NCBI RefSeq assembly: GCF_000931935.2
Contig: NZ_AZAC01000002.1
Location: forward strand, 186,001-250,000
Length of the DNA: 64,000 nucleotides
Source of the DNA: Dethiosulfatarculus sandiegensis
Lineage (GTDB): Bacteria > Desulfobacterota > Desulfarculia > Desulfarculales > Desulfarculaceae
Reading direction: 5' to 3'
Shown here in pieces: positions 9,328 to 18,279 of this stretch. Under the pieces are notes generated by a model. The model was not told the DNA's origin. It worked only from the letters and a program-made list of their open reading frames with translations, and made no database searches. The position numbers and the translations under genes were made by a program. Every line of letters starts with the position of its first letter. Within the stretch, counting starts at the first letter, position 1.

Positions 9328-11017
9328 TGACAGGATACTCCTTCACAGGTATGGAAAGGCGCACATTGGAGCCCCTTCCCGCATTGGATTCAAAAGTTAA
9401 AGTGCCTGAGTGCTCCTTGACGATATTGGCAGATACAGAAAGTCCCAAACCTGTTCCGCCGGAGTTTCGTTTTGTAGTAAAAAAAGGGTCGGTCAGATGC
9501 CCGATATGTTCCGGCGCAATGCCCGCTCCCTGATCTTGGATTTGGACTATAACACTGGCGCCATCCCTGGAATTATAAGAACTGATAATAACGGACTGCT
9601 GCCTTGAAGTAAGCGCCTGACAGGCATTCATGAGAAGGTTGACGATAACCTGTTCAATCCTCTGTATGTTGCACATTACAGGTTTCAACTCTTTTCCACG
9701 GATGAATTTAAAATTATCGGTTGCCTTTTTAAGATGGCTTTCCACTAAACGGATACTGGTGTCGATGATATTGTTTATGTCTATGGGGGCCATGTCTTTG
9801 GTGTCTTCAATCCTGCTGTAATCTTTCAAGTCTTCGACAATCCCTTTGATTCTCTTGGCCCCTGCCAGCATCTCGGAAATTATTTCGGGCAATTCATCCC
9901 TGAGCCGGTCGTAATCCAAACCGGCCAGAGTAAATTCGGGATGGTACCGGTAATACTCATCCATGACAGGAAGCATATCCTCAAAGGCATCCTTAATGAT
10001 AGGGGTGTTGAGCAGCACAAGGCTGTTGGGATTGTTGATTTCGTGGGCCACCCCCGAGGCCATGATCCCCAAGGTCGACATCTTGTCTGCCTGGATAAGC
10101 TGTTGCTGCTGCTGGTATATTTCATTGGTTCGAATGGCCACTTCCCTTTTCAATGTACGGTTCCAGTACATCACTCCAGCTAGAATCAAAACCAGCGGTA
10201 TGATGACCACAAGGCTGGTTTTGATTATCAACGTCCAGGCAATGGTTTTGGGTTCGTATACTCCGAACCATTTTTCATAAATTTTTTGATGCCTACCTGT
10301 ATTCTTCAGGATAGATAGTCCCTCATTTAAAAGGGCTAAAAGTTCAACATTTCCTTTTTTTACGGCATAACAGTATCGGAAGCTTTTAATGGGAGTTCCG
10401 GACATGACCAGGTTGGAAAGTTGCAGCTTTTTCCCTAAATACTGACCAGGAAGGTTGGCTACCACCGCATAGTCATGTTTACCGGATGCCAGCAACCTTA
10501 ACGCCGAAGCATGGGTGTCAGTAGGGATGAGGGTGACATTCATTCCGCTGTTTAAAAATGTATCGTGAATTGACCCCTTATTCTGGATGATAACTTCCTT
10601 TCCACTCAGAGATTGCATATCCGGGGCAGGGGCGTCCCCTTTTCTGTGGAAAATGGATTGATGAATGATGGCGTGGGGGGGCGTGAAATCGTAGTTTTTT
10701 TGCCTTTCGTCGGTGTAGACCATGCCCTGAAGTGCGTCGACCTTGCCTTCCTCAAGCTCCTTTCGCATTTTACCCCAGGGCCCCAAGCGAATTTTAACTT
10801 TTATTCCCATTACTTCAGCAATGGCTTTGGTAAGTTCCACAGCATATCCGGTGGGGCGCCCATCATCATCTAAAAATTCATAGGGAGGGTAATAGAAATC
10901 ACCCCCAACGGTGATGGTTCTGATATGCGATGTTTTTATTTCAGCAAAAGCAGGACAAGAAAAAAGAAATAAAACGGATAGGATTACCCCAAAACTTAGT
11001 CGTTTGATCTTGGCCAT
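9299..11017 (-). CDS. Sensor histidine kinase with periplasmic amino-acid-binding domain
   Basis: 572 residues. A signal peptide (1-25) is followed by a periplasmic SBP_bac_3 domain (about 33-262, starting ITVGGDFYYPPYEF). One TM helix follows (about 268-288, LVVIIPLVLILAGVMYW), then a dimerisation helix with the H-box GVAHEINNP (His325). An HATPase_c domain with DQGAGI and GGTGLGLS completes it. SBP3 domains bind polar amino acids and related solutes, so the kinase probably senses an external amino acid. It lies directly after the racemase and PLP-lyase genes and before its response regulator, on the same strand. The start has AAAGG three to four bases upstream. The exact ligand is unknown. 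Confidence 0.93.
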   Translation of the reverse strand: MAKIKRLSFGVILSVLFLFSCPAFAEIKTSHIRTITVGGDFYYPPYEFLDDDGRPTGYAVELTKAIAEVMGIKVKIRLGPWGKMRKELEEGKVDALQGMVYTDERQKNYDFTPPHAIIHQSIFHRKGDAPAPDMQSLSGKEVIIQNKGSIHDTFLNSGMNVTLIPTDTHASALRLLASGKHDYAVVANLPGQYLGKKLQLSNLVMSGTPIKSFRYCYAVKKGNVELLALLNEGLSILKNTGRHQKIYEKWFGVYEPKTIAWTLIIKTSLVVIIPLVLILAGVMYWNRTLKREVAIRTNEIYQQQQQLIQADKMSTLGIMASGVAHEINNPNSLVLLNTPIIKDAFEDMLPVMDEYYRYHPEFTLAGLDYDRLRDELPEIISEMLAGAKRIKGIVEDLKDYSRIEDTKDMAPIDINNIIDTSIRLVESHLKKATDNFKFIRGKELKPVMCNIQRIEQVIVNLLMNACQALTSRQQSVIISSYNSRDGASVIVQIQDQGAGIAPEHIGHLTDPFFTTKRNSGGTGLGLSVSANIVKEHSGTLTFESNAGRGSNVRLSIPVKEYPVSEKKVISCI

Positions 11018-11137
11018 TTTACCTTTTACTTTTTTTGCAAGTCACTATCCCCGGTTCTGATCACTATGCAAGATTCAGTGCTGGCAGCCAACCTTTTGCC
11101 CTTTGTGTATAAAGGATAACTAAAATTTCAATCAACC

Positions 11138-11836
11138 CTACCCCTCTTTACTTTTTTTAACAATGTGGGCTGCCAGAACTTCGGCTGCATCCACAACCTC
11201 GCATCCCATGTTTCCGGCGGAAATAACGCTTAACTCAGTGCAGGCAATTATCAATACATCAACTTCCCGAGACCGAATTCCCTGGCAAATGGCTTTGAAT
11301 TTTTCGGCAACATTAGATGAAGGATCTCCCGCCTTCACCGCCTTAATTACATTTAGCAGTGCCTTTTGTTCATCGGCTTCCGGGTAGACAACATCTATCC
11401 CCTCTTTCTTGAATCTTTTTTCATACAGCCCGGTCATTAATACGGCCGTAGAGGCAAGCACCCCTACTTTTTTACATGGACGCCGCTTTTCTTTTACTGC
11501 GCAAACCACCAGATCAATAAGGTTGATGACAGGAATATCCACGGCAGCCTGAACGGTATCCCAGTAAAAATGGGCCGTATTACAAGGAATGGCCAGAAAA
11601 TCTGCTCCCCATATTGCAAGACGTCTGGCCATATCCGCCATCTCAGGAGCAGGGCTTTCACCGCAGCCTTCAACAATGGCTTTGATTCGTGAAGGTACTT
11701 TGGGATTGTTGTCCACGATACACCTGACATGGTCGATATCATCATCAGCCGGAGTCAGCCGGATAATCCGCTGCATGAGATCAACCGTTGCTTCAGGTCC
11801 CATGCCCCCGATAATACCTGCGATTTTTTCTTCCAT
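11138..11836 (-). CDS. Aspartate/glutamate racemase family protein
   Basis: 232 residues from the ATG at 11836, chosen because AGGAG lies nine bases upstream; two earlier in-frame starts at 11863 and 11845 are less well placed. The N-terminus IAGIIGGMGPEAT and the two catalytic Cys motifs PCNTAHFY and ACTELSV are the hallmark of cofactor-independent Asp/Glu racemases, which use a two-cysteine mechanism. It would interconvert L and D forms of an acidic amino acid in the cytoplasm. It is the third intact gene of the symporter/PLP-lyase operon, which suggests the operon handles D-amino acids or racemic mixtures. Substrate is inferred. Confidence 0.88.
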   Translation of the reverse strand: MEEKIAGIIGGMGPEATVDLMQRIIRLTPADDDIDHVRCIVDNNPKVPSRIKAIVEGCGESPAPEMADMARRLAIWGADFLAIPCNTAHFYWDTVQAAVDIPVINLIDLVVCAVKEKRRPCKKVGVLASTAVLMTGLYEKRFKKEGIDVVYPEADEQKALLNVIKAVKAGDPSSNVAEKFKAICQGIRSREVDVLIIACTELSVISAGNMGCEVVDAAEVLAAHIVKKSKEG

Positions 11837-11961
11837 TTTTTCCATTCTCCTGTCTGGGAGCAATTCATCCTGATACCCGGACGGATGTTAACTGGAATTG
11901 TCAGATGACGGGTCCATCCGGGTATCAGGCGTATTTGCATGGATCTTAGATTTATCGACCT

Positions 11962-12963
11962 TTATTTCCTAAAGGTGTCCAGATAAGCGTAAAGGGCGGG
12001 AGAACCTCCGGTGTGCAGGAACAACACGTTGCTGTCCTTGGGAAATACCCCTTTGCGCACCAGATCAATGAGCCCGGCAGCAGCTTTACCAGAGTAAACC
12101 GGGTCCAGGAGAATGGCCTCGTGATTTGCAAACAGTTTGACCGCTTCCACCATGGCGTCGGTGGGAAGAGAATAGCCGGGGCCGACATAATCCCCATAGC
12201 AGACTATGTCTTGCCTTTCCACACCGCCTTTGACATGCAGCCGCTCTGCTGTTTTCACGGCCAGCTTGTGAACGATTTCTTCCTGGACATCCTTTGGCCG
12301 GGAAACGTTCATGCCGCTGATGGGGATATTGCCGTTAACACCAGTCATACCGACCACCATACCGGCATGGGTGCCTGCGGACCCTGAAGGGACAACAATA
12401 TGGTCAATGCTCAAACGCATATCGTTTAACTGATTCACCGTTTCTTCGGCACATACGGCATAACCTGTGGCGCCAATGGCATTGGATGCGCCGCCGGGAA
12501 TGATATAAGGGCTTCTACCAGCCGCTTTGAGTTCTTGGGCCTTTTTCTCCATTTCCGCCATCATGTCAGAACCGCCTGGGACAACTTCAATGGTTTTGAC
12601 GCCCAGTAGTTCAAACAGAAAATTATTGCCTGACGCCTCTTTTTTATAAGACCCTTTAACGCGTTCTTCTAAAACCAGATGACAATCCAAACCTTCTTTT
12701 GCAGACCATGATGCGGTCAGGCGGCAATGGTTGGATTGGACGGCCCCACACGTGATGATGGTGTCCGCCCCTTTCTCCATGGCGTCGGCAATGCAGAATT
12801 CAAGTTTACGTGTTTTGTTGCCCCCTGCGGAGCCGGGCAGCAGATCGTCTCTTTTTATGTAGAGATTGACTTCGCCGCCCAGAACCCGGCTTAAAGCGGG
12901 CATTTCTTCTATCGGGGTTGGGCCTTGAAGGTAATTGCGTCTGGGAAATTGTGTGTAATTCAT
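11962..12963 (-). CDS. D-cysteine desulfhydrase / L-cysteate sulfo-lyase family PLP enzyme
   Basis: 333 residues, full length for the D-cysteine desulfhydrase/ACC-deaminase family (fold type II PLP). The PLP-binding lysine lies in GGNKTRKLEF, preceded by YIKRDDLLPG. Also visible are QSNHCRLTA, SGSAGTHAG (phosphate loop), and near the C-terminus LDPVYSGKAAAGLIDL and LHTGGSPALYAY. The family includes DcyD (D-cysteine to pyruvate, H2S and NH3), CuyA (L-cysteate to pyruvate, sulfite and NH3) and ACC deaminase. Sequence alone, read by eye, does not separate these. In an anaerobe that can respire sulfite, cysteate lyase would make sense; this is inference. AAGGA upstream supports the start. An enamine product fits the ridA remnant next door. 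Confidence 0.88.
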   Translation of the reverse strand: MNYTQFPRRNYLQGPTPIEEMPALSRVLGGEVNLYIKRDDLLPGSAGGNKTRKLEFCIADAMEKGADTIITCGAVQSNHCRLTASWSAKEGLDCHLVLEERVKGSYKKEASGNNFLFELLGVKTIEVVPGGSDMMAEMEKKAQELKAAGRSPYIIPGGASNAIGATGYAVCAEETVNQLNDMRLSIDHIVVPSGSAGTHAGMVVGMTGVNGNIPISGMNVSRPKDVQEEIVHKLAVKTAERLHVKGGVERQDIVCYGDYVGPGYSLPTDAMVEAVKLFANHEAILLDPVYSGKAAAGLIDLVRKGVFPKDSNVLFLHTGGSPALYAYLDTFRK

Positions 12964-13019
12964 TTTTTAATTCCTTAAATGTTATGTTGTAGGTTAAACG
13001 TTCTAAAACGTCTTCGGTT

Positions 13020-13325
13020 TCAATGTCCGCACCGTAAATGGTCCTTTAAGGCATTAGCTATAAACGGAGTTGACCGTTTGGAAATTTGAAATATCAGTTA
13101 TAAAAAACCGTCGTCTTTACAGCTTTCCACAGGCTGGTGTTTGCTGTTTTGGCAATTGCGGCCAAATTTTTCAAAACAATGTGAGCCCGCTTTTCAATGT
13201 CGTTTTCCGGTATTTTTCCCATCAAAGGGGCAATGGGTAAAACAAACCCCCGATTCACAATTGCCTGGGAATAAGGTTCCATGGCGGCTTGGGCTCTCTC
13301 GGTAGAAATGGTCTGCCTGGGTCAT
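13020..13325 (-). pseudogene. ridA: ridA-like enamine/imine deaminase, frameshifted remnant
   Basis: In one frame the minus strand reads ISTERAQAAMEPYSQA then NLAAIAKTANTSLWKAVKTTVF, a clear RidA (YjgF/YER057c) N-terminal two thirds. The natural start ATG (13325, MTQ) is out of frame with this by one shift. After KTTVF a further shift at a six-T run restores ITDISNFQTVNSVYS, again RidA-like. It is followed by a stop and a degraded tail. At least two frameshifts plus a stop make this a pseudogene. RidA clears reactive enamines made by PLP dehydratases and lyases, so it fits between the symporter and the PLP enzyme. Confidence 0.8.
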
Positions 13326-13358
13326 GTTTTTATCCTGTGGTTATGGATAATGAGTTTG

Positions 13359-14702
13359 CTACTCTACCGTATCTGTTGAAAAAGATGCGGTTTTCAGTTC
13401 ATCACCGTTGACCCATGCTTGTTCATTCAATTCGCCTTCCGTCTTGGCAACAACGCAGGTGACAGTAAGGTCGCCGGTGACATTGAGAGCGGTCCTTCCC
13501 ATGTCGAGAAGTGCATCGACACCCAGAATCATTGCATAGGCTGCTGCAACTGCAGAACCTGCCTCGATTTTCAACCCCACAGACTCAAGAACCATCAGAA
13601 GCATGATTGCCCCGGCGCCGGGAACACCTGCAGAGCCGATGGAAGCCAATACTGCGGTTACGATAACTGTCATCTGCTGGCTGAAGGTGAGGGGGAGGCC
13701 AATGGCAAGGCCGACAAAAATAGCGCAAACACCTTGATAAATTGCGGCTCCATCCATGTTGAGCGTGGCACCTAACGGCAGAGAAAAGGAATATACACTT
13801 TTGGATACGCCGAGCTTTTCTTCAGCTACTTCCATGGACACCGGCAGGGTCCCTCCGGAAGAGCGGGTCACGAAAGCTGTAACAATGGCGGCCCTGGCAT
13901 TAAGAAGAAATTTGAAAAAATTAATGCGATAGAAAGCGAGCATGCCTCCGTATACCAAGAAGGCATGAAAAATAAATGCACAATAAACCGTTATGGTGAC
14001 AATGGCCAATGGTCCGAATGCCTGTGCTCCCTGTTTTCCGAACACAACGGCAATCAATGCAAAAACCCCTACCGGTGCATACTCCAGAACCCAGCCCACG
14101 ACCTTGTACATGACTTCAGCACCGCCTTCAAAAAGGGAGAATACGGTGTTGGCTGCCTTTTTAATCCGCTCATCTTTACTTTCGCGCAAATGGGAGACGC
14201 CCATCCCGAATATTATTGCAACCAGAATAGTTGGCAAAATTTTACCTGAGGAGATCGCGTTAAACGGGTTGGTGGGGATGATATTTAAAAATGTATCGAT
14301 AAGTGAGGGGGCATTTAATGCTTTTCCCGTCATATCGGCAGAGGAGGCCAACTGAAGACCCTGTCCGGGAGAAAAGAGGTTGGCAAACAAAACCCCGATA
14401 CCTACTGCAAGCGCAGATGTAAAGACATAGAGCAGCAAAGATTTCAATCCGATTCGGCCTAATCGGGAAGGATGAATGCTGGCCGATCCGACTACCAGTG
14501 TAAACAAAACCACCGGCATTACAATCATCTTCAGCAGTCTTACAAAAATATCTCCTAAAGGTTTAACCCACTGGATCTCCGGACCAATAACTATACCGGC
14601 GACAGCACCAAGAATGAGAGCGGTAAAAATTCTAAGTAGTAAGCTGGTATGGAAATACCAACCCATGAGGCCTGATTTTTCTTTTGGTTTTTGTTTTGCC
14701 AT
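13359..14702 (-). CDS. Dicarboxylate/amino acid:cation symporter (DAACS, GltP/DctA type)
   Basis: 447 residues, normal length for the family. Features include LLKMIVMPVVLFTLVVG near TM2-3, the HP1 serine-rich loop RSSGGTLPVSM, TM7 GATLNMDGAAIYQG (the family's NMDGT variant with Ala), and the HP2 region GSAGVPGAGAIML. It is an inner-membrane Na+- or H+-coupled importer of acidic amino acids or C4-dicarboxylates. It is the first gene after the sigma-54 promoter at 14833-14848, with AGAGGAAG upstream of the ATG. Context suggests it imports the substrate of the downstream racemase and PLP lyase. Confidence 0.92.
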   Translation of the reverse strand: MAKQKPKEKSGLMGWYFHTSLLLRIFTALILGAVAGIVIGPEIQWVKPLGDIFVRLLKMIVMPVVLFTLVVGSASIHPSRLGRIGLKSLLLYVFTSALAVGIGVLFANLFSPGQGLQLASSADMTGKALNAPSLIDTFLNIIPTNPFNAISSGKILPTILVAIIFGMGVSHLRESKDERIKKAANTVFSLFEGGAEVMYKVVGWVLEYAPVGVFALIAVVFGKQGAQAFGPLAIVTITVYCAFIFHAFLVYGGMLAFYRINFFKFLLNARAAIVTAFVTRSSGGTLPVSMEVAEEKLGVSKSVYSFSLPLGATLNMDGAAIYQGVCAIFVGLAIGLPLTFSQQMTVIVTAVLASIGSAGVPGAGAIMLLMVLESVGLKIEAGSAVAAAYAMILGVDALLDMGRTALNVTGDLTVTCVVAKTEGELNEQAWVNGDELKTASFSTDTVE

Positions 14703-14832
14703 TTTTCTTCCTCTTTTTAATTTTAAAAATCACATGTAGCTGGTGTAGGATTTTTTCTTGTTATCCCAAACTGTTAACCATCACTACTGAAGCGGAAAAA
14801 GCAAACACCACAAAAAAACTATGAGCTAGAAC

Positions 14833-14848
14833 AGCAAACTTAGTGCCA
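14833..14848 (-). promoter_or_regulatory. Sigma-54 (-24/-12) promoter of the symporter operon
   Basis: Read on the minus strand the site is TGGCAC-N5-TTGCT, a full match to the consensus TGGCACNNNNNTTGCW. It lies 130 bp upstream of the symporter start, with transcription predicted to begin near 14821. The same-strand operon ends with a sigma-54 response regulator, so autoregulated control is likely. Confidence 0.85.
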
Positions 14849-15209
14849 AAATTAACTTGCTCAAAAAAATATAATAAAATTAATAATTTATAGCGAATAG
14901 AGGGGGCGAAAAGTAAAAAAAGGGGTATAACTTTTAGGCGGTTTCTAAACAGTAGATGTCAACAAACTCATTGACAATAAAGGCTTTTTGTTAAATTTAT
15001 TCCAGGTTATAACCTTCTGTTGGTTATAGGGGGGAGCTGATGTAATGAAAATTCCTTCGAGATTTTAAATAATACATTAAATTTTATCAATTTTTATAAT
15101 TTACATCACATGAAAAAATAGTACCAAAGTCTGTAACAATAGTGTGATTTAAGGGAGCAGAGATTAATGGGAAAAGCCATGGTTTGTTTTTTAGTAACCA
15201 CTTTTTTAC
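14849..15209. promoter_or_regulatory. Upstream region of the sigma-54 operon with candidate activator site
   Basis: There is no gene here. A perfect 12-bp palindrome, aggttataacct, lies at 15004-15015, followed ten bases on by the half-like ggttatagg. It sits about 160-170 bp upstream of the -24 element, a usual distance for enhancer sites of NtrC-type activators. Its assignment to the response regulator at 7897-9327 is inference. Confidence 0.4.
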
Positions 15210-15439
15210 TTAGCGTTTACGATTTTTAAACTTCTTTTCCTGTTTATCCCTGAAAGAGGCTCGCAAAATCCCGGCAAAGCGCCATGCTGTCACATTAAAA
15301 ATTTGACTGAGCTCATCATAATTGACGGAGGTTTTTGCTTGTTGACTGTGGGCGCCTTGAGCCGGATAATAAATTTCGAAAATCTTCTAAAAACATCAAA
15401 ATGTTTTATCCGACCTCCTTCTTGAAAATATAAAACCAA

Positions 15440-15720
15440 CTAAAGATTTTTACCGATCAAGGCCGCCACGAAAAAATCCGTTTCCAGTGTGTTGGAAACA
15501 CGCCGGGAAGGCACCCGACGCGAGCACCGGTCCATTACCGCAACCAGATAAATGAAGCCCCGGCGCATGGGAATGTAAGCGATATCGGCGCGCTTCACAT
15601 GCCTGGGCCGATCAATGACCATATCCCCTAACAAAAAAGGGTAGACCTTGTTTTCAAGGCGAGGCTTTCTGGCCCTGGGCTTGGGGTATATAGCCGTAAC
15701 TACGACCTTGCGCATCAAAC
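15440..15720 (-). pseudogene. IS3-family transposase orfB fragment
   Basis: The translation contains AIYPKPRARKP, then VYPFLLGDMVIDRP and DIAYIPMRRGFIYLVAVMD. This is the start of the DDE integrase core of IS3-family OrfB (the first catalytic Asp lies in this segment). It ends soon after SNTLETDF. Both the N-terminal HTH_21 part and the rest of the catalytic core are missing. It is a dead fragment within a patch of transposon debris. Confidence 0.75.
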
Positions 15721-15722
15721 GG

Positions 15723-15818
15723 CTTAAAAAGCTTGCGGAGGAAAATCGAAAGCTCAAGCAAATGTATGCCGATTTTACCCTTGAAAACCGTATTTTTAAG
15801 CCAACCAAGCCCGGCTAA
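15723..15818 (+). pseudogene. IS3-family orfA C-terminal fragment
   Basis: The plus strand reads LKKLAEENRKLKQMYADFTLENRIFK and then a stop. This is the leucine-zipper tail of IS3-family OrfA (typically EENARLKKMYADLALEN). It points opposite to the orfB fragment beside it, so the two cannot be one intact element. The junction at about 15721 marks an inversion or two independent insertions. Confidence 0.65.
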
Positions 15819-15820
15819 AA

Positions 15821-16027
15821 ATGGGGGTCTTGGCCTACAACCTGCTGCATATTATCAGGGAGTTTCATTTGAAGGGCGAGGAGGTCAAACGTTCCATGGA
15901 ATGGTTGATCCGCAGAATCGTCAAAGCCGCATTGCGCATTTCTTACCATGGCCGCCGCTGGTGGGTCCACGTGGCCTCGTCGTTTCCATTGGCCTATCAA
16001 TTCAGGGCGGCTCTTGGAACTGGCTGA
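15821..16027 (+). pseudogene. C-terminal fragment of an IS1380-like DDE transposase
   Basis: 68 codons reading MGVLAYNLLHIIREFHLKG, then LIRRIVKAALRISYHGRRWWVHVAS. This resembles the conserved C-terminal part of IS1380/IS4-type transposases (LAYNL...R..L...A.....R...L..A). No catalytic portion is present upstream. It is another remnant in the transposon graveyard at 15.4-16.1 kb. Assignment to IS1380 rather than another DDE_Tnp_1 family is tentative. Confidence 0.55.
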
Positions 16028-16274
16028 AACGTAACCCCTAAGGATTGACAGGGGGATTGAGAGTGGAATACTATGCGCAAAAAATGGTGGGATAGACATC
16101 ACTTCCCGGTTTTCAACACAATTATCGGCAAGTAAAGCAAAGAGGTGGTTTCAGGGCCTTATCGGCATACACGTCCGTGGCTACCAAAGCTACAAGGGGC
16201 CTCATGGAATAGGTAGAGCTGCGACTGCCGCATAATTTCGGAGTAACGCCCTATTATAATACAAGGAAACAACT

Positions 16275-16907
16275 ATGGATTTTACTGCTGCGGCTTCTAC
16301 GCACACCAAATTCAACTGGAGAGTCCGTTCTTTGGCTTCCGATTTTTTACTTGAGGATACCTGGGAGTTCCCTTACGAATTCGGTGTAAACGACGGGGTC
16401 GATTTGCATTTGTTTCAAAAATCCGCCATTGAGCCTATGATGAAGGGTATTTTTGATAACTCCTTGACTGGAATGCTATTCAAGGTGCGAAAGTTTTTCG
16501 GGACTTTATTCGGCATTGATAATAATTTGCATAATTATCCTATCCCTGGCTGCCGGGAAAAGAGCCTTCGGGATCGTTTGCAGGAAAGCGATCTTGAGAA
16601 GGACACGCCGGAACGGGCGATGGACATTTCAACGCAAGACTTTATGGACTTCAGACCGGTGTATACCTTTGCTGACGAAACGCTCCACGAACTCTCCAAT
16701 TCCACCGAGCATACATTAATGCATTATGCTTGGTCTCCCTCTGGGGAAGGGAAGTGGAAGATCCGCCTCGCGGTCTACATTAAGCATCGGACCATTCTAA
16801 GTGCGTTTTACATGCGCTGCATCCGACCATTCCGTCATTTCATAGTCTATCCCTATATTTTTAGAAAGTGCATGGAACATTGGGAAGCACGAAATGTGAC
16901 CGAATAG
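16275..16907 (+). CDS. DUF2867 family protein
   Basis: 210 residues. The phrase IPGCREKSLRDRL near residue 94 and the C-terminal SPSGEGKWKIRLAVYIKHRT...FYMRCIRPFRHFIVYP fit DUF2867. These are proteins with a predicted SRPBCC/START-like ligand-binding fold and no established function; some occur fused to NAD-binding domains. It starts at the ATG with AAGGAAAC upstream. It is a lone gene between transposon debris and the molybdoenzyme operon, which is on the opposite strand. No signal peptide was seen, so it is probably cytoplasmic. Confidence 0.7.
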   Translation: MDFTAAASTHTKFNWRVRSLASDFLLEDTWEFPYEFGVNDGVDLHLFQKSAIEPMMKGIFDNSLTGMLFKVRKFFGTLFGIDNNLHNYPIPGCREKSLRDRLQESDLEKDTPERAMDISTQDFMDFRPVYTFADETLHELSNSTEHTLMHYAWSPSGEGKWKIRLAVYIKHRTILSAFYMRCIRPFRHFIVYPYIFRKCMEHWEARNVTE

Positions 16908-17536
16908 TTTTTCGGTTTTAAGTGGGGCGGTTCCTTTGTTTCAGAGAAAGTCAGTAAGGCTTAAGATAATATGGCATCGGATAAAACCCTATAAAGTCTT
17001 TCGCCCAACTAATTAATTACACCCAAGATTGAGGATAATTCCAAAGTTATTTATCAAAGCGATGGCACTTCCTGGAGGTGCTGAATCATGACTAGTAAAG
17101 TAGCTAGGCATATGACAGCCCCCAAGGGATATACATTGCTTCGCCCCACGCAAAACACCAGGAGAAGCGGTGTCCACCCCCACCACCGCTCCAACCACCA
17201 TCAACAGCTTCACATATCCCAACCCAATGGTGGGTTTCTTCCGGCTCTTCCCCACAAGCCATAGCAGCCCCAAACTCCCAGACCAAGCCCGAGCACGATT
17301 AAGCCTGATACGGCATTAAGTGAAGCGTGGGGGAGGCGCCGTGACCCGGAAAGGGTGACCCTCCCCCGGCTGTCCGATGATCGCGCGAACTTTTTTTGTC
17401 CGATCCATTCCAATAAGCAAGCCTTTAGGCCTTCCCCCACGGAAGTTTGTCCGGGTTGAATAAGACCCATTCAGGCCTGCATTTTGTCCAAACTTATTCC
17501 GCCTTTGCCGGGAACACTTTTAACAGCCGTTTGTTT
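16908..17536. other. Non-coding region downstream of the molybdoenzyme operon, includes repeat copy
   Basis: Bases 17345-17536 are the downstream part of the duplicated segment also found at 6371-6540. They include a stem-loop near 17344-17372 (CCGGAAAGGG / CCTCCCCCGG) that could end the operon. The minus-strand frames at 17013-17286 encode hydrophobic stretches but are broken and unrecognisable. They could be remains of a membrane subunit, but I cannot support that. Confidence 0.5.
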
Positions 17537-18208
17537 TCATGCCCCGGCATAACCCTGGGGTTGGGCAAAAAGCTCCTTTAAGGTGCGGGCCACGAGCCGG
17601 TAAAATTCACTATCGGCATGTTCTGCTAGCTTTTCTCCCACTGCGCGGGAAAAGGGGCCCAGGTGACTCTCCAGAACGATCCGCTGAAGGCTGTTGGCAT
17701 ACTGTTTCCGTTCCTTGTCATTATTTCCGTTGCTTTTGGCTTCATGAAAGCAGAGATATGCCATGAATTCCAGCTCCACGGCGATGTGATCCGGGGGCAG
17801 CTGGAAATGCTCCTCGACCTTCAAACCGGCATCGTAATAAAGGCGTGCGATCTGAAAGGTTGACTCTTGGAGCAGCTTGCCTTCCTTATAGACCGACTCA
17901 AAAAGATATACCTGGCGCGGTTTGGACGAAAAGCACATCCGTGTGTACTCCCGCTCAAGCCGCAGCAACTGCTCGGCGGCCGAAAGATCCGATTCGGAAT
18001 AGCACTTGCCAAGGGCCATAGTCCGGGCGGCCAGGGCGTCCATTCCAAGCTCCTTTATAGCTTCGGCCATGAAGGAGCAATAGCTGCCGGAGCACAGATC
18101 AGCCACCAGGTCCGCATCCGGATAATTGAGCGCGCGGGATAATCCGTTGTATAGATTGCCTCTGATACCGGCATCCACCATTTCTATCCGCTCACAAACG
18201 GCATCCAT
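17537..18208 (-). CDS. TorD/DmsD-type molybdoenzyme chaperone
   Basis: 223 residues from the ATG at 18208; AAAGG lies eight bases upstream, and the TTG at 18214 is less likely. The helical TorD family is recognised by LPPDHIAVELEFMAYLCFHEA and the N-terminal NLYNGLSRALNYPDADL. These cytoplasmic proteins bind the Tat signal peptide and the apo-form of a DMSO-reductase-family enzyme, helping cofactor insertion before export. It is the last gene of the operon after the catalytic and FeS subunits. Its final 50 codons and downstream sequence are duplicated at 6371-6697. Confidence 0.88.
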   Translation of the reverse strand: MDAVCERIEMVDAGIRGNLYNGLSRALNYPDADLVADLCSGSYCSFMAEAIKELGMDALAARTMALGKCYSESDLSAAEQLLRLEREYTRMCFSSKPRQVYLFESVYKEGKLLQESTFQIARLYYDAGLKVEEHFQLPPDHIAVELEFMAYLCFHEAKSNGNNDKERKQYANSLQRIVLESHLGPFSRAVGEKLAEHADSEFYRLVARTLKELFAQPQGYAGA

Positions 18209-18279
18209 TCCCAAAACCTTTCACTTGCCGCCCTCGGGGTTCAGCTCCTTGCCGGAGACTGAATCGCCGGGGGTGTTAT

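Noticed and set aside
15210-15388. Minus-strand reading of about 58 codons ending FRDKQEKKFKNRKR
   Set aside because: It looks protein-like but has no start, no family I know and lies in transposon debris; probably a remnant.
17065-17085. TGGCAC considered as a third sigma-54 promoter
   Set aside because: No TTGCW at the required spacing and no gene downstream.
17013-17470. Hydrophobic minus-strand frames downstream of torD, considered as a decayed membrane anchor
   Set aside because: Frames are broken, partly overlap the duplicated non-coding segment, and show no NrfD/DmsC motif.
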